In this document: in pieces, positions 1 through 7,429 of the stretch | Layout of the letters: each line of letters begins with the position of its first letter | Numbering within the stretch: position 1 is the stretch's first letter | From: Gemmataceae bacterium | GTDB taxonomy: Bacteria > Planctomycetota > Planctomycetia > Gemmatales > Gemmataceae | Direction of reading: 5' to 3' | DNA: 12,572 nt | Assembly (NCBI GenBank): GCA_020847555.1 | Contig: JADLBT010000181.1 | Span: forward strand, 1-12,572 | The notes under the pieces: model-generated | The model's input: the letters and a program-made list of their open reading frames with translations, nothing else | Databases searched by the model: none | Told to the model about the DNA's origin: nothing | Program-made: the position numbers and the translations under genes

Positions 1-1
1 A

Positions 2-100
2 ACGCCATTGCCGCTCGACCTGCTCAACGACCTCACCGATCCCGAAGTGCAGGCCGCGGCGCCACGTCCTCCGGCTCCAGCCGCCTGCCCACCGGCGTGA
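2..100 (+). CDS. Possible C-terminal fragment of an unknown protein, cut by the window start
   Basis: A frame open from the window edge ends at TGA (98-100) and encodes 32 residues. It reads PLPLDLLNDLTDPEVQ and then turns rich in alanine and proline. The first 20 codons mostly end in G or C, as in the real genes here. Too little is visible to name a family. The opposite strand is also open from 200 down to a stop at 33-35 with equally good codon use but no start codon, so the strand is uncertain. Confidence 0.25.
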   Translation, partial: TPLPLDLLNDLTDPEVQAAAPRPPAPAACPPA

Positions 101-201
101 GTGACCGCTCCAGCTCCTCGAAGGTGCCCCGGAGTTGCTCCGGTCCCGGTTCGGCGAGCCCGGCCTTGTCACCGCCTTCTAACCGCGGCGCACGGCCGGA
201 C

Positions 202-207
202 TACAAT
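202..207 (+). promoter_or_regulatory. Candidate -10 box upstream of transaldolase
   Basis: TACAAT lies 43 nt before the transaldolase ATG in otherwise GC-rich DNA, matching the TATAAT consensus at five of six positions. No good -35 box sits 16-18 nt upstream. TTGTCA at 166-171 is 30 nt away, too far to pair with it. The call rests on the -10 and its position only. Confidence 0.25.
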
Positions 208-250
208 GAAAGTACCGGCACCGTGGACCCGTCCCCACAGGAGGTTGATA

Positions 251-1306
251 ATGACCAGTCCCCTGCGCTCGCTGATCGCCACCGGCACGAAACTCTGGCT
301 CGACTCGATTGATCCCGATCTCGTCGCCAGCAACCGGGCGCTCGGCGCGACCGGCGCCACTTCAAACCCGATCATCGTCGGCGACCTGATCGAGACCGGC
401 CGCTTCGACAAGGATTTGCAGCGCTTCCTCGGCGAGGGCCTGAGCGACCACGACATCGCGTGGCGTCTCACCGATCTGCTCGTGCGCCAGGCCCAGGAAA
501 TCTTCCTGCCCGTCTGGGAGGCGACCCGCGGCGAGGACGGGTACGTCAGCTTCGAACTGGACCCGCTGCTGGAGGATCCGGCCGCGAACATCCCGGTTGC
601 CGAACGGACGAGGCGCTACATCGAACTCGGCAAGCAGTGGAGCGCCGGCCACAAGAACCGGATGATCAAGATCCCCAACACCGAGGCGGGCGTGGCCGCC
701 CTGGAGGAGATGGCGGCCGCGGGCATCACCATCAACGTCACGCTCACGTTCACACCCCGACAGTACGTTGCCGCCCGCGACGCGATCTGGCGCGGCGCCC
801 AGCGGCGCGGCACGCGCGACGTCTTCAAGTCGGTCTACAGCATCTTCGTCAGCCGCGTGGACGTCTACACCGAGAAGCACGTCCCGCAACTGTCGGCGAA
901 GGCGCAGGGACTCGTCGGCATCGTCAACGCCAAGAACATCTGGCGGATGAACCAGCGGTACTGGGCCGACAAAAACCTGCCGCTGAGGCAGGAGATTGTG
1001 TTCGCCAGCACCGGGACGAAGAAGCCGGAAGACCCGCCGTGGAAGTACGTCGAGGCGTTCGCCGGGTCCGACATCGAGACGAACCCGCCGGCCACCAACG
1101 AGGCGGTGGAGGAGAGCGGCCGCACCATCACGCGCCAGATCGACCAGATGCCGCCGCAGGAGGTGCTCAGCGAGATCGAGAGCAAGGTGGACCTGCGCCA
1201 CCTGGAAGACACGCTGATGGAGGAGGGCATCAAGAAGTTCGCCGACCCGATGAAGGCGCTGCTCAAGCTCATCGCCGAGAAGCGCCGGCAGCTGGCCGCC
1301 AAATGA
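251..1306 (+). CDS. tal: Transaldolase
   Basis: 351 residues. Transaldolase moves a three-carbon dihydroxyacetone unit between sedoheptulose-7-phosphate and glyceraldehyde-3-phosphate in the cytosolic pentose phosphate pathway. Visible family motifs are LWLDSI (Asp18), GATSNP (residues 35-40), SFELDP (Glu102), [12 protein letters not shown] with the expected Schiff-base Lys140, INVTLTFT (Thr164) and SIFVSRVD (197-204). Length and motif style resemble the longer actinobacterial-type Tal proteins rather than the short fructose-6-phosphate aldolase-like group. The start was chosen at ATG 251 because AGGAGG (239-244) lies 6 nt upstream. An in-frame GTG at 101 would add 50 residues of arginine/proline-rich sequence unlike the family. 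The gene stands alone and ends in a hairpin whose outer arm overlaps the stop codon. All expected active-site residues appear present, so an active enzyme is inferred. Confidence 0.95.
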   Translation: MTSPLRSLIATGTKLWLDSIDPDLVASNRALGATGATSNPIIVGDLIETGRFDKDLQRFLGEGLSDHDIAWRLTDLLVRQAQEIFLPVWEATRGEDGYVSFELDPLLEDPAANIPVAERTRRYIELGKQWSAGHKNRMIKIPNTEAGVAALEEMAAAGITINVTLTFTPRQYVAARDAIWRGAQRRGTRDVFKSVYSIFVSRVDVYTEKHVPQLSAKAQGLVGIVNAKNIWRMNQRYWADKNLPLRQEIVFASTGTKKPEDPPWKYVEAFAGSDIETNPPATNEAVEESGRTITRQIDQMPPQEVLSEIESKVDLRHLEDTLMEEGIKKFADPMKALLKLIAEKRRQLAAK

Positions 1307-1370
1307 GTGGGGAGGAAGGGAGAGCGTTAAAGCCCACGGACGGCGGCCCGTGGGCTTTGCCTCCCCACTC
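1305..1370 (+). terminator. Two-tier hairpin after tal (repeat family copy 1)
   Basis: The inner stem pairs AAAGCCCACGG (1329-1339) with CCGTGGGCTTT (1348-1358), a perfect 11 bp with an 8-nt loop. An outer stem pairs GAGTGGGGAGG (1305-1315) with CCTCCCCACTC (1360-1370), also a perfect 11 bp, and its left arm starts inside the tal stop codon. A 13-nt bulge separates the two on one side. No long T run follows, so it is not a textbook intrinsic terminator, but the location suggests 3'-end formation. The inner element recurs at 1957, 6980 and 12546. Confidence 0.7.
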
Positions 1371-1419
1371 CAGGCGCACGGAAAGTGCTCTGGATTTTCT
1401 TCCCTCTGCAGATGTACGG

Positions 1420-1425
1420 TATAAT
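1420..1425 (+). promoter_or_regulatory. Perfect TATAAT -10 box, probable infA promoter
   Basis: A consensus TATAAT sits in an AT-richer stretch directly after the tal terminator and is the best -10 match in the window. The -35 region 17 nt upstream is only T-rich (around 1395-1402) and is not a clear TTGACA. Transcription from here would give infA a leader of about 180 nt. Confidence 0.5.
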
Positions 1426-1614
1426 GCAATAGCACCACCGCCGCTCGATTGACCGTGGACCAGAGCCCTCTACTCGTTCCCTCCTGCGTCCCCTCTCGTC
1501 AACACCTGCAGCGGCAGAGTCGCCAGCCCCCGGGGCCGACCGGGGCCGGCGCCTCGGGGTGCGGCGTATTTGGTTTCCAGGCGCGGGTCGGCAGGATTTT
1601 CGGGTTCAGGTATC

Positions 1615-1872
1615 ATGGCGAAGGAAGAGGTTTTTCTGGCTCAGGGGAAGGTGACGGCGGCGCTCGCCAACACCCAATTTCGGGTCAAACTGGACAACGG
1701 CCACGAGATCGTCGCGCACATCGCGGGGAAAATGCGCAAGCACTTTATCCGCATCCTGCCGGGCGATATCGTGACGGTGGCCATCTCCCCCTACGACCTG
1801 AGCAAGGGGCGCATCACCTATCGCGGGCCGCTGCGTCAGGCGCAGCAGACCGCCAACGCCGAACACGCCTGA
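1615..1872 (+). CDS. infA: Translation initiation factor IF-1
   Basis: 85 residues. IF-1 is a small OB-fold protein that binds the A-site region of the 30S subunit and works with IF-2 and IF-3 in initiation. The sequence carries the hallmark stretches [35 protein letters not shown] and [10 protein letters not shown] at the expected spacing. Most IF-1 proteins are about 72 residues; this one has roughly 13 extra residues after the usual RITYR end, rich in Gln and Ala. ATG 1615 was chosen because it gives the canonical MAKE start. An upstream in-frame GTG at 1570 would add 15 residues not seen in the family. The Shine-Dalgarno is weak (CAGG about 5 nt upstream). The gene is monocistronic in appearance, with no ribosomal-protein neighbours, and has a long leader from the candidate promoter at 1420. 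Confidence 0.95.
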   Translation: MAKEEVFLAQGKVTAALANTQFRVKLDNGHEIVAHIAGKMRKHFIRILPGDIVTVAISPYDLSKGRITYRGPLRQAQQTANAEHA

Positions 1873-1956
1873 CCGCACCTGTGGGCAGCTGCTCGGCACT
1901 CACCGGCTCGCGCCGTCCGCGTCCCCGCCCTGGCTGCGCGCTCATTCCCACCCCAC

Positions 1957-1976
1957 AAAGCCCACGGGTGGGCTTT
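1957..1976 (+). terminator. Short hairpin after infA (repeat family copy 2)
   Basis: AAAGCCCACGGGTGGGCTTT folds into an 8-bp stem with a 4-nt loop, 84 nt after the infA stop. It is the compact version of the element behind tal and the asparagine synthetase gene, sharing both outer AAAGCCCAC and GTGGGCTTT ends but lacking the 10-nt centre. Probable infA terminator. Confidence 0.6.
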
Positions 1977-2052
1977 CAAACCTGTTGCACACCACCCTTC
2001 TTGAGTCTGCACCGGCACCTGTCCCCGTGCGGCGAATGCGGCCAAATGGCGT

Positions 2053-2081
2053 TTGCAATCGCGGCGGCGCGGCGCTATGAT
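2053..2081 (+). promoter_or_regulatory. Sigma-70-type promoter for the Gfo/Idh/MocA gene
   Basis: TTGCAA (2053-2058) and TATGAT (2076-2081) are separated by exactly 17 nt. They lie 38 nt before the ATG at 2120, in GC-rich DNA where such hexamers are uncommon. This is the best paired -35/-10 in the window. The predicted start of transcription is near 2088-2090, giving a leader of about 30 nt that includes the AGGAGG site. Confidence 0.55.
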
Positions 2082-2119
2082 CGGCGCCGGACTCACCACA
2101 CCCAACGAGGAGGATCGAC

Positions 2120-3436
2120 ATGGCGACCAGCAACCGCAGAAGCTTCCTGAGGACGGCCGGCCTCGGGGCGGCCGGCGCCGCCCTCGCGAGCCCCGCCGCT
2201 GCGCAACCGGCCGGCGCCAACGAGCGCTTCGTGGTCGGCGTCATCGGCCCCGGCGGCATGGGCATGAACCACGTCCGGACGCTGTTACCCCGCAAGGACG
2301 TCCAGATCGCCTGGGTGTGCGACGCCGACCGCTCCCGCCTGGACGCCGCCGCCCAGGCCGTCCAGAAGGCGACCGGGCGCGGGCCGCAAACGACGCAGGA
2401 CATGCGTCGCGTCCTCGATGACCGGGCCGTGGACGCCGTCTTCATCGCCACCCCGGACCACTGGCACGGTCCGGCGGCGATCCTGGCGTGTATCGCCGGC
2501 AAGCACGTCTATGTCGAGAAGCCGTGCAGCCACAACATCCGGGAAGGGCGGCTGATGATCGAGGCGGCCCGCCGGCACCGCCGCGTCATGCAGGTCGGGA
2601 CGCAGACCCGGTCCAGCGCCCACGCCGTCGAGGCGATGCGCCTGCTGCGCGACGGGGCGATCGGCGAGGTGCTGACGGTGCGCGTCTGGAACAGCCAGCT
2701 GCGGCGCAACATCGGCCGCCAGCAGCCGACGAAGCCGCCGGCCAACCTGGACTATGACGTGTGGGTCGGCCCCGCCCCGCTGGTGCCGTACCAGGCGAAC
2801 CGGCTGCACGGAGTGTGGCGCTGGTGGTATCACTTCGGGTGCGGCGACATGGGCAACGACGGCGTCCACGACATCGACCTCGGGTGCTGGGGCCTGGGCG
2901 TGACGACCCATCCGACCCGGGTGGCGGCCCTCGGCGGAAAGTACTTCTTCGACGACGACCAGCAGTTCCCGGACACGCAGACCGTCCTCTTCGAGTACGA
3001 CGGGCAGGGCAAGACCGGCCGCAAGAAGCAGCTCATCTTCGAGCAACGCATCTGGTCGCCGTACACGGAGCAGGGGCACGAGAACGGCAACGCCTTCTTC
3101 GGGACGCAGGGGATGCTCGTCCTGGGCAAGGGGTCGGGGTGGACTCTGTACGGGCCGCGCAACAAGGAGATCAAACGCATGCGCGGCTCGCCGAACCTGC
3201 CGGCACACCACACCAACTTCTTCGAGTGCATCCGCAGCGGCAATCGGCCCAACGCCGACATCGAGATCAACCACCTCGCGACGACGCTGTGTCACCTGGG
3301 CAACATCGCCACGCGCGTCGGCCGGACGTTGCGGTTCGACCCCAGGACGGAGCGGTTCGTCAGCGACAAGGACGCCAACGCCCTCGTGAGCCGCGAGTAC
3401 CGCGCCGGCCACTGGGCGGTGCCGCAGGGCGTGTGA
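2120..3436 (+). CDS. Gfo/Idh/MocA-family oxidoreductase with twin-arginine signal
   Basis: 438 residues. The N-terminus RRSFLR (residues 6-11), a short hydrophobic stretch and an Ala-rich site near 26-28 form a Tat signal, so export of the folded, cofactor-bound protein is inferred. A Rossmann fold follows, with GVIGPGGMG (40-48), a DAD after the second strand (68-70), and the family's EKP motif (133-135) that contributes the catalytic-region lysine. GDMGNDGVHDIDL (242-254) is the usual C-terminal-domain segment, with His250 a likely catalytic residue. Members oxidise or reduce sugars and sugar derivatives with NAD(P); the substrate cannot be read from sequence. AGGAGG (2108-2113) lies 6 nt before ATG 2120. 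A secreted hydrolase gene follows after 116 nt and may share the transcript. Tat-exported members of this family are abundant in planctomycetes. Confidence 0.9.
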   Translation: MATSNRRSFLRTAGLGAAGAALASPAAAQPAGANERFVVGVIGPGGMGMNHVRTLLPRKDVQIAWVCDADRSRLDAAAQAVQKATGRGPQTTQDMRRVLDDRAVDAVFIATPDHWHGPAAILACIAGKHVYVEKPCSHNIREGRLMIEAARRHRRVMQVGTQTRSSAHAVEAMRLLRDGAIGEVLTVRVWNSQLRRNIGRQQPTKPPANLDYDVWVGPAPLVPYQANRLHGVWRWWYHFGCGDMGNDGVHDIDLGCWGLGVTTHPTRVAALGGKYFFDDDQQFPDTQTVLFEYDGQGKTGRKKQLIFEQRIWSPYTEQGHENGNAFFGTQGMLVLGKGSGWTLYGPRNKEIKRMRGSPNLPAHHTNFFECIRSGNRPNADIEINHLATTLCHLGNIATRVGRTLRFDPRTERFVSDKDANALVSREYRAGHWAVPQGV

Positions 3437-3552
3437 AGTCGGCCGGACGCACGCCCCACGCCCGGTCCGTCGCCCCTTGCCCCCGGTCCGTCCGGCGTCT
3501 ACGCTTTCCTCACAGCAACCACACACAACGCCCCTCACCCCGGGAGACCGAG

Positions 3553-4659
3553 ATGCTCTGGACAATGACTCGCCGCGTCACCGTGGCGGCGCTCGCCGGC
3601 CTTGCCGCAGTGGCCTGCGCCGACGGTCCGCAGCCCCGCCTGCCGCGCGACAACCTGCTCGTCTACCGCGGGCCGGACGGTAAGCCGGCCCCGGTAAAGT
3701 CGGCCGCGGACTGGGTGAAGCGTCGGGCCGAGGTGGTCCGCGGCATGGAAGCGATCATGGGCAAGCTGCCCGGTGAGGGCAAGCGGTGTCCGCTCGACCC
3801 GAAGACCGAGGACGAGTTCGACGGCGGGACGTACGTCCGCCGGCTCATTACCTACGCATCGGAACCCGGCGGCCGCGTCCCGGCGTACCTGCTCATTCCG
3901 AAGGACGTCCTCGCCGGCAAGAAGAAGGCGCCGGCCGTGCTCTGTCTGCACGGCACCGACAACGTGGTTGGGCACGGGACGGTTGTCGGCCTCGGGAAGC
4001 GGCCGAACCGCGGCTACGCCCTGGAACTCGCCGAGCGCGGCTACGTCACGCTGGCTCCGAACTACCCGCTGCTCGCAAAGTATCAGCCGGACCTGAAGCA
4101 ACTCGGGTGGGAGAGCGGAACGCTCAAGGCTGTGTGGGACAACATCCGCGGCCTGGACCTGCTGGCGTCGCTGCCGTTCGTGGACACGTCCCGCGGCTTC
4201 GGGACGATCGGCCACTCGCTGGGCGGGCACAACTCGGTCTACACCGCCGTGTTCGACGACCGGCTCAAGGCGGTCGTGTCGAGCTGCGGGCTGGACTCGT
4301 TCCTCGACTACTACAACGGCAACCCGAAGAACTGGGATCCGGAACGCGGATGGTGCCAGACCCGGTACATGCGGAAACTGGCCGACTACAAGGGCCGGCT
4401 CGCCGACATCCCGTTCGACTTCCACGAGTTGATCGGGGCGCTGGCACCGCGTCACGTCTTCATCAGCGCCCCGACGAAGGACGCGAACTTCCGGGCCGAC
4501 AGCGTGGACCGGGTCGTCGCGGCCGCCCGGCCGGTCTTCAAGCTCCTTGGCCACGCGGACCGTCTGAGAGTCGAACATCCCGACGGCGCCCACGACTTCT
4601 CACCGGAGATGCGGGAGATCGCGTACAAGCTGTTCGATACGGTCCTTGCCGGGAAGTGA
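3553..4659 (+). CDS. Exported alpha/beta hydrolase (acetyl-xylan-esterase / dienelactone-hydrolase-like)
   Basis: 368 residues. The N-terminus (MLWTMTRRVTVAALAGLAAV) is a signal peptide ending near ACA-DG around residue 23. A lipobox-like AVAC is also possible but weak. The catalytic domain shows CLHGTD (131-136) as oxyanion segment, GHSLGG with nucleophile Ser222, a candidate acid at Asp310 or Asp317, and DGAHDF with His347. The triad therefore looks complete. The early segment WVKRRAEVVRGMEAIMGKLP is typical of planctomycete secreted hydrolases of this type. It probably cleaves an ester, such as an acetylated carbohydrate, in the periplasm; the substrate is unknown. The start at ATG 3553 is supported by GGGAG (3542-3546) 6 nt upstream and by the signal peptide it creates. 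The same frame stays open far upstream, but only as a shadow of the preceding gene. Likely co-transcribed with the Gfo/Idh/MocA gene. Confidence 0.85.
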   Translation: MLWTMTRRVTVAALAGLAAVACADGPQPRLPRDNLLVYRGPDGKPAPVKSAADWVKRRAEVVRGMEAIMGKLPGEGKRCPLDPKTEDEFDGGTYVRRLITYASEPGGRVPAYLLIPKDVLAGKKKAPAVLCLHGTDNVVGHGTVVGLGKRPNRGYALELAERGYVTLAPNYPLLAKYQPDLKQLGWESGTLKAVWDNIRGLDLLASLPFVDTSRGFGTIGHSLGGHNSVYTAVFDDRLKAVVSSCGLDSFLDYYNGNPKNWDPERGWCQTRYMRKLADYKGRLADIPFDFHELIGALAPRHVFISAPTKDANFRADSVDRVVAAARPVFKLLGHADRLRVEHPDGAHDFSPEMREIAYKLFDTVLAGK

Positions 4660-4970
4660 GCCCGTCGCGTTAAGAAGTGGTTTCCCCGCACCCCTGGGGG
4701 GAGAGGGGGATTGCGCACCGAGTACGGCGTGCCCAACCCCTCACCCCCGACTTCTCCAGGGGCGCGGAGAGAAGAACAGCTGCCGCTCGCCTTACCTGAG
4801 CGCAGGCCTGAACCGCGTCGGTCCGGCGCGACCGATTGTGCGGATCAACCGACTCCCTGCGCCCGCACATCCCCATATTCCTCCCCTGCACGCACTCCGG
4901 ATTTCAGCCCTTTCGGGTAAAGTGGGAAGGATTGGGAAGAGGGTGAAACTCGCCCGCGAGGGGGATGGCG
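4660..4970. other. Gene-free gap with degenerate GC-rich intergenic repeat
   Basis: 311 nt without a credible gene. Between 4691 and 4774 it holds two pieces of similar C-run/G-run character. CCCCTGGGGGGAGAGGGGG is at 4691-4709. A C-rich run at 4737-4757 leads into a 6-bp hairpin CTTCTC (4751-4756) / GAGAAG (4769-4774). This probably serves 3'-end formation for the hydrolase gene or is a decayed dispersed repeat. No convincing promoter for the next gene is seen; the purine-rich stretch 4921-4943 is merely its leader. Confidence 0.4.
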
Positions 4971-6956
4971 ATGTGCGGAATTGCCGGCATGGTTGATCTG
5001 GAGGGACGGCGGCCGCTCCCGGGCGGTGTCCTGCGCGCGATGGCCGACGCGCTGTACCACCGCGGCCCCGACGAGGACGGCTACCTGGAGGTTCCCGGGC
5101 TCGGCCTGGCGTCGCGTCGCCTCAGTATCGTCGGCCTGGCGGACGGCCGGCAGCCGATCTTCAACGAGGACCGCTCTGTCGCCGTCGTCTACAACGGCGA
5201 GTTGTTTGACCACCTGGGGCAGCGTGCCGCCCTGGAGGCACGCGGTCATCGGTTCGTCACCCACTGCGACACCGAGGTGCTGCCGCACCTGTGGGAGGAG
5301 CATGCCGAGGGGATGTTCGAGCGGCTGCGCGGCCAGTTCGCGGTCGCGCTGTGGGACGCGCGGCGGCAGCGGCTGGTGCTGGGGCGGGACCGCTTCGGCA
5401 TCTGCCCGCTGTACTGGGCGCGGCGTGACGGGTGGCTGCTGTTCGCCTCCGAGATCAAGGGACTGCTCGCCTCCGGCCTGGTGGACGCCCGGCCCGACCT
5501 GCAGGGGCTCAATCACATCTTCACGTTCTTCGCCCTGCCCGGTCCGGTCACCTGTTTCGAGGGCGTGCGCCTGCTGGTGGCCGGGCATTACCTGCGCATC
5601 GACCTGGGCGGGCCTGGCACGGCCGCCCGCGTCACCGATCGGGCTTACTGGCAGATCGACTTCCCCGACCGCGGGCAGGAGGATCCGCGCACTGACGAGA
5701 AGGCGCTCGTGGATGGGCTCGAGGGGGCGATGCTGCGGGCGGTCGAGCGGCGCCTGCGGGCCGACGTGCCGGTGGTGTCGTACCTGTCCGGCGGCGTCGA
5801 TTCGAGCACGGTGGTGGCGCTGGCGAGCAAGGTGCGTGGCAGCCCGATCCCGACGTTCACCATCCGCATCGACGACCCGGAGCTGGACGAGACGAACGAG
5901 GCCGCCGTCACCGCCCGCCACGTCGGGACCGAGCCGGTCGTGGTACGCTGCGGGGCCGACGAGGTGCTCGCCACCTACCCGCGTTTGATCGAGGCGGCCG
6001 ACAGTCCGGTGATCGATACGTCGTGCGCCGCTCTGCTGCTGCTGGCGGAGGAGGTCCACGCCCGCGGCTACAAGGTGGCGCTGACGGGCGAGGGGGCCGA
6101 CGAGTGGCTGGCCGGCTACCCGTGGTTCAAGGTGGACCGGCTGCTCGGGTTCCTCGACATCGTGCCGGGGCTGCGGCTGAGCGGGCTGGTGCGGCGCGGG
6201 TTCCTGTGGGCGACGGGCCAGCCGCGGTTCACGCGCGCCTACCTGCGCAAGGTCTACGCCGCCGTCGGCGGGCACAACGCCTGGCTGGATCTGTACGGGC
6301 TGGTGGGGGTGAACAAGCTGCGGTTCTTCAGCCCGTGGCTGCGGGCGGAACTGGCCGACCGCATCCCGTATGAAGAACTCGACATCCCGTCGGAGCGCGT
6401 CACCCGCTGGCACCCGCTGAACCGCGCCCTGTACTACGGCATTCGCATCCACCTCCCCGGGCTGCTGCTGAACGCGAAGGGGGACCGGGTGGCGATGCAT
6501 TCGTCGGTCGAGACGCGCTATCCGTTCCTGGACGAGGATGTGTTCGACTACCTCGCGCCTTTGCACCCGCGCTGGAAGCTGCGCGGGTTCCGGGAGAAGT
6601 ACCTGCTGCGGCGGCTGGCGGAGCGGTGGCTGCCGGCCGAGGTGGCGTACCGGCGCAAGGCGATGTTCCGGGCGCCGTTCGACAGCTTCTTCACAGCGGG
6701 CGGAAACGTGCCGGCGTTCGTGGACCAGCTGCTGAGCGAGGACTCCCTGCGCCGTACCGGCTACTTCGACGCGGGCGCGGTGCAGTACTGGCGGACGCGG
6801 TCGCAGTCCTTGCGGGCCGGCTCGAGCAAGCGCGTCTCGGTCGAGATGGGGCTGGTCGGCGTGCTGGCAACGCAGTTGTGGCACCACAAGTTCATCGACC
6901 CGTCGCTGGCCGACCAGCCGTCGGCGGCCGCCCGGCCGTCGGCCGTCGGGGTCTAG
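4971..6956 (+). CDS. asnB: Asparagine synthetase (glutamine-hydrolysing) type amidotransferase
   Basis: 661 residues. The N-terminal class II glutaminase domain (about 1-215) begins MCGIAG, so Cys2 becomes the N-terminal nucleophile after Met removal. It carries RRLSIVG (49-55), YNGE (74-77) and CDTE (99-102), the expected glutamine-binding residues. The C-terminal synthetase domain has the ATP-pyrophosphatase loop SGGVDSS (273-279) and GEGADEWLAGY (373-383). The enzyme transfers ammonia from glutamine to an AMP-activated carboxylate, classically aspartate. The start was set at ATG 4971 rather than the in-frame ATG 4965: only 4971 exposes the catalytic Cys, and GAGGGGG (4958-4964) is 6 nt from it. 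The final ~15 residues are Ala/Pro/Ser-rich and probably disordered. Related paralogues amidate other substrates in polysaccharide or peptide pathways. No such neighbours are visible, so aspartate is the default assumption. A palindromic repeat follows the stop codon. Confidence 0.9.
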   Translation: MCGIAGMVDLEGRRPLPGGVLRAMADALYHRGPDEDGYLEVPGLGLASRRLSIVGLADGRQPIFNEDRSVAVVYNGELFDHLGQRAALEARGHRFVTHCDTEVLPHLWEEHAEGMFERLRGQFAVALWDARRQRLVLGRDRFGICPLYWARRDGWLLFASEIKGLLASGLVDARPDLQGLNHIFTFFALPGPVTCFEGVRLLVAGHYLRIDLGGPGTAARVTDRAYWQIDFPDRGQEDPRTDEKALVDGLEGAMLRAVERRLRADVPVVSYLSGGVDSSTVVALASKVRGSPIPTFTIRIDDPELDETNEAAVTARHVGTEPVVVRCGADEVLATYPRLIEAADSPVIDTSCAALLLLAEEVHARGYKVALTGEGADEWLAGYPWFKVDRLLGFLDIVPGLRLSGLVRRGFLWATGQPRFTRAYLRKVYAAVGGHNAWLDLYGLVGVNKLRFFSPWLRAELADRIPYEELDIPSERVTRWHPLNRALYYGIRIHLPGLLLNAKGDRVAMHSSVETRYPFLDEDVFDYLAPLHPRWKLRGFREKYLLRRLAERWLPAEVAYRRKAMFRAPFDSFFTAGGNVPAFVDQLLSEDSLRRTGYFDAGAVQYWRTRSQSLRAGSSKRVSVEMGLVGVLATQLWHHKFIDPSLADQPSAAARPSAVGV

Positions 6957-6979
6957 GAGAGGGGCCAGGGGCTTGAGAG

Positions 6980-7009
6980 AAAGCCCACGGGCGGCCGCCC
7001 GTGGGCTTT
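6980..7009 (+). terminator. Perfect 30-nt palindrome after asnB (repeat family copy 3)
   Basis: AAAGCCCACGGGCGG followed directly by its exact reverse complement: 15 bp per arm, no mismatch. It starts 24 nt after the asnB stop and differs from the core behind tal at only 2 of 30 positions. Being symmetric, it can act on either strand. A G-free pyrimidine tract follows at once, which strengthens the terminator reading. Confidence 0.7.
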
Positions 7010-7068
7010 AACTCCTTCTTCCTCACTCCCCTTCTCACTCCCTCCTCCTCATTCTTCCCTCAACCCCT
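7006..7068 (+). promoter_or_regulatory. G-free C/T-rich tract, possible Rho-loading (rut) region
   Basis: From 7006 to 7068 the plus strand has no G; from 7011 on it has six A's and is otherwise C and T. The RNA made by readthrough of asnB would be C-rich, G-free and unstructured, the classical property of a Rho utilisation site. The function is inferred from composition only. The complementary strand is an almost pure purine run. Confidence 0.4.
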
Positions 7069-7429
7069 GATCCCTGGCTCCTGGCCTCTCCTTTCCGGTC
7101 CTGCCGGCTGTAACGGGTGTACGAGGTTTTCTTTTTGTGCAGCCTGCGACCCCGTTTGGTCGATATCAAGGCAAAGATTTCAAGCGAGGTAGCGGACCCG
7201 TACCGTCCACGGACCTCAGGAGGCGGGAGCCTCCGGGGCCGCCGCGCTTTCTCAATTTACCGGCGCGGGACAGTTGGCCGGGCCGCTACCCAGCAGGGAC
7301 TTCGGGCACACGCCGTCGATGGGACGCTGGCCTCGGCGCGGGGCGGTCGTGGGGAGTTGATCCCCGCGAAGTACCCCCGACATCAGGAAATCTCCGGCGG
7401 CATCTCCAACGAGCGGTGGAGAGAAGGGG
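7069..7429 (+). other. Long leader region of the TolC-like gene, with a small hairpin
   Basis: About 360 nt without a convincing gene. Segment 7115-7185 is visibly richer in A and T (GGTTTTCTTTTTGTG around 7126-7139, GATATC 7162-7167) than its surroundings and is the likeliest promoter area, but I find no paired -35/-10. A perfect 6-bp hairpin GGAGGC-GGGA-GCCTCC lies at 7219-7234. At 7076-7091 the sequence is an imperfect reverse complement of 6957-6973 just after asnB. A frame open from 7117 into the next gene has no homology-like features. Confidence 0.4.

Noticed and set aside
101..250. GTG-initiated N-terminal extension of transaldolase
   Set aside because: The extension is Arg/Pro-rich and unlike the family, while ATG 251 has a perfect AGGAGG at 6 nt.
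2285..3565. 426-codon open frame antisense to the Gfo/Idh/MocA gene
   Set aside because: Same shadow effect; the sense strand has a Tat signal, Rossmann motif and EKP motif.
4845..6887. 680-codon open frame antisense to asnB
   Set aside because: Long antisense frames arise routinely opposite GC-rich genes. The plus strand has complete asparagine synthetase motifs, and the antisense translation is Arg/Gln/His-rich without domains.
7120..7180. Sigma-54 or paired sigma-70 promoter for the TolC-like gene
   Set aside because: No GG/GC pair at -24/-12 spacing, and no -35/-10 pair at 15-19 nt, despite the AT-richer composition.
7117..7429. Gene in the TolC leader, open from 7117 into the TolC-like gene
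   Set aside because: The frame passes through the hairpin at 7219-7234 and overlaps the next gene out of frame. The translation shows no domain and there is no Shine-Dalgarno site.
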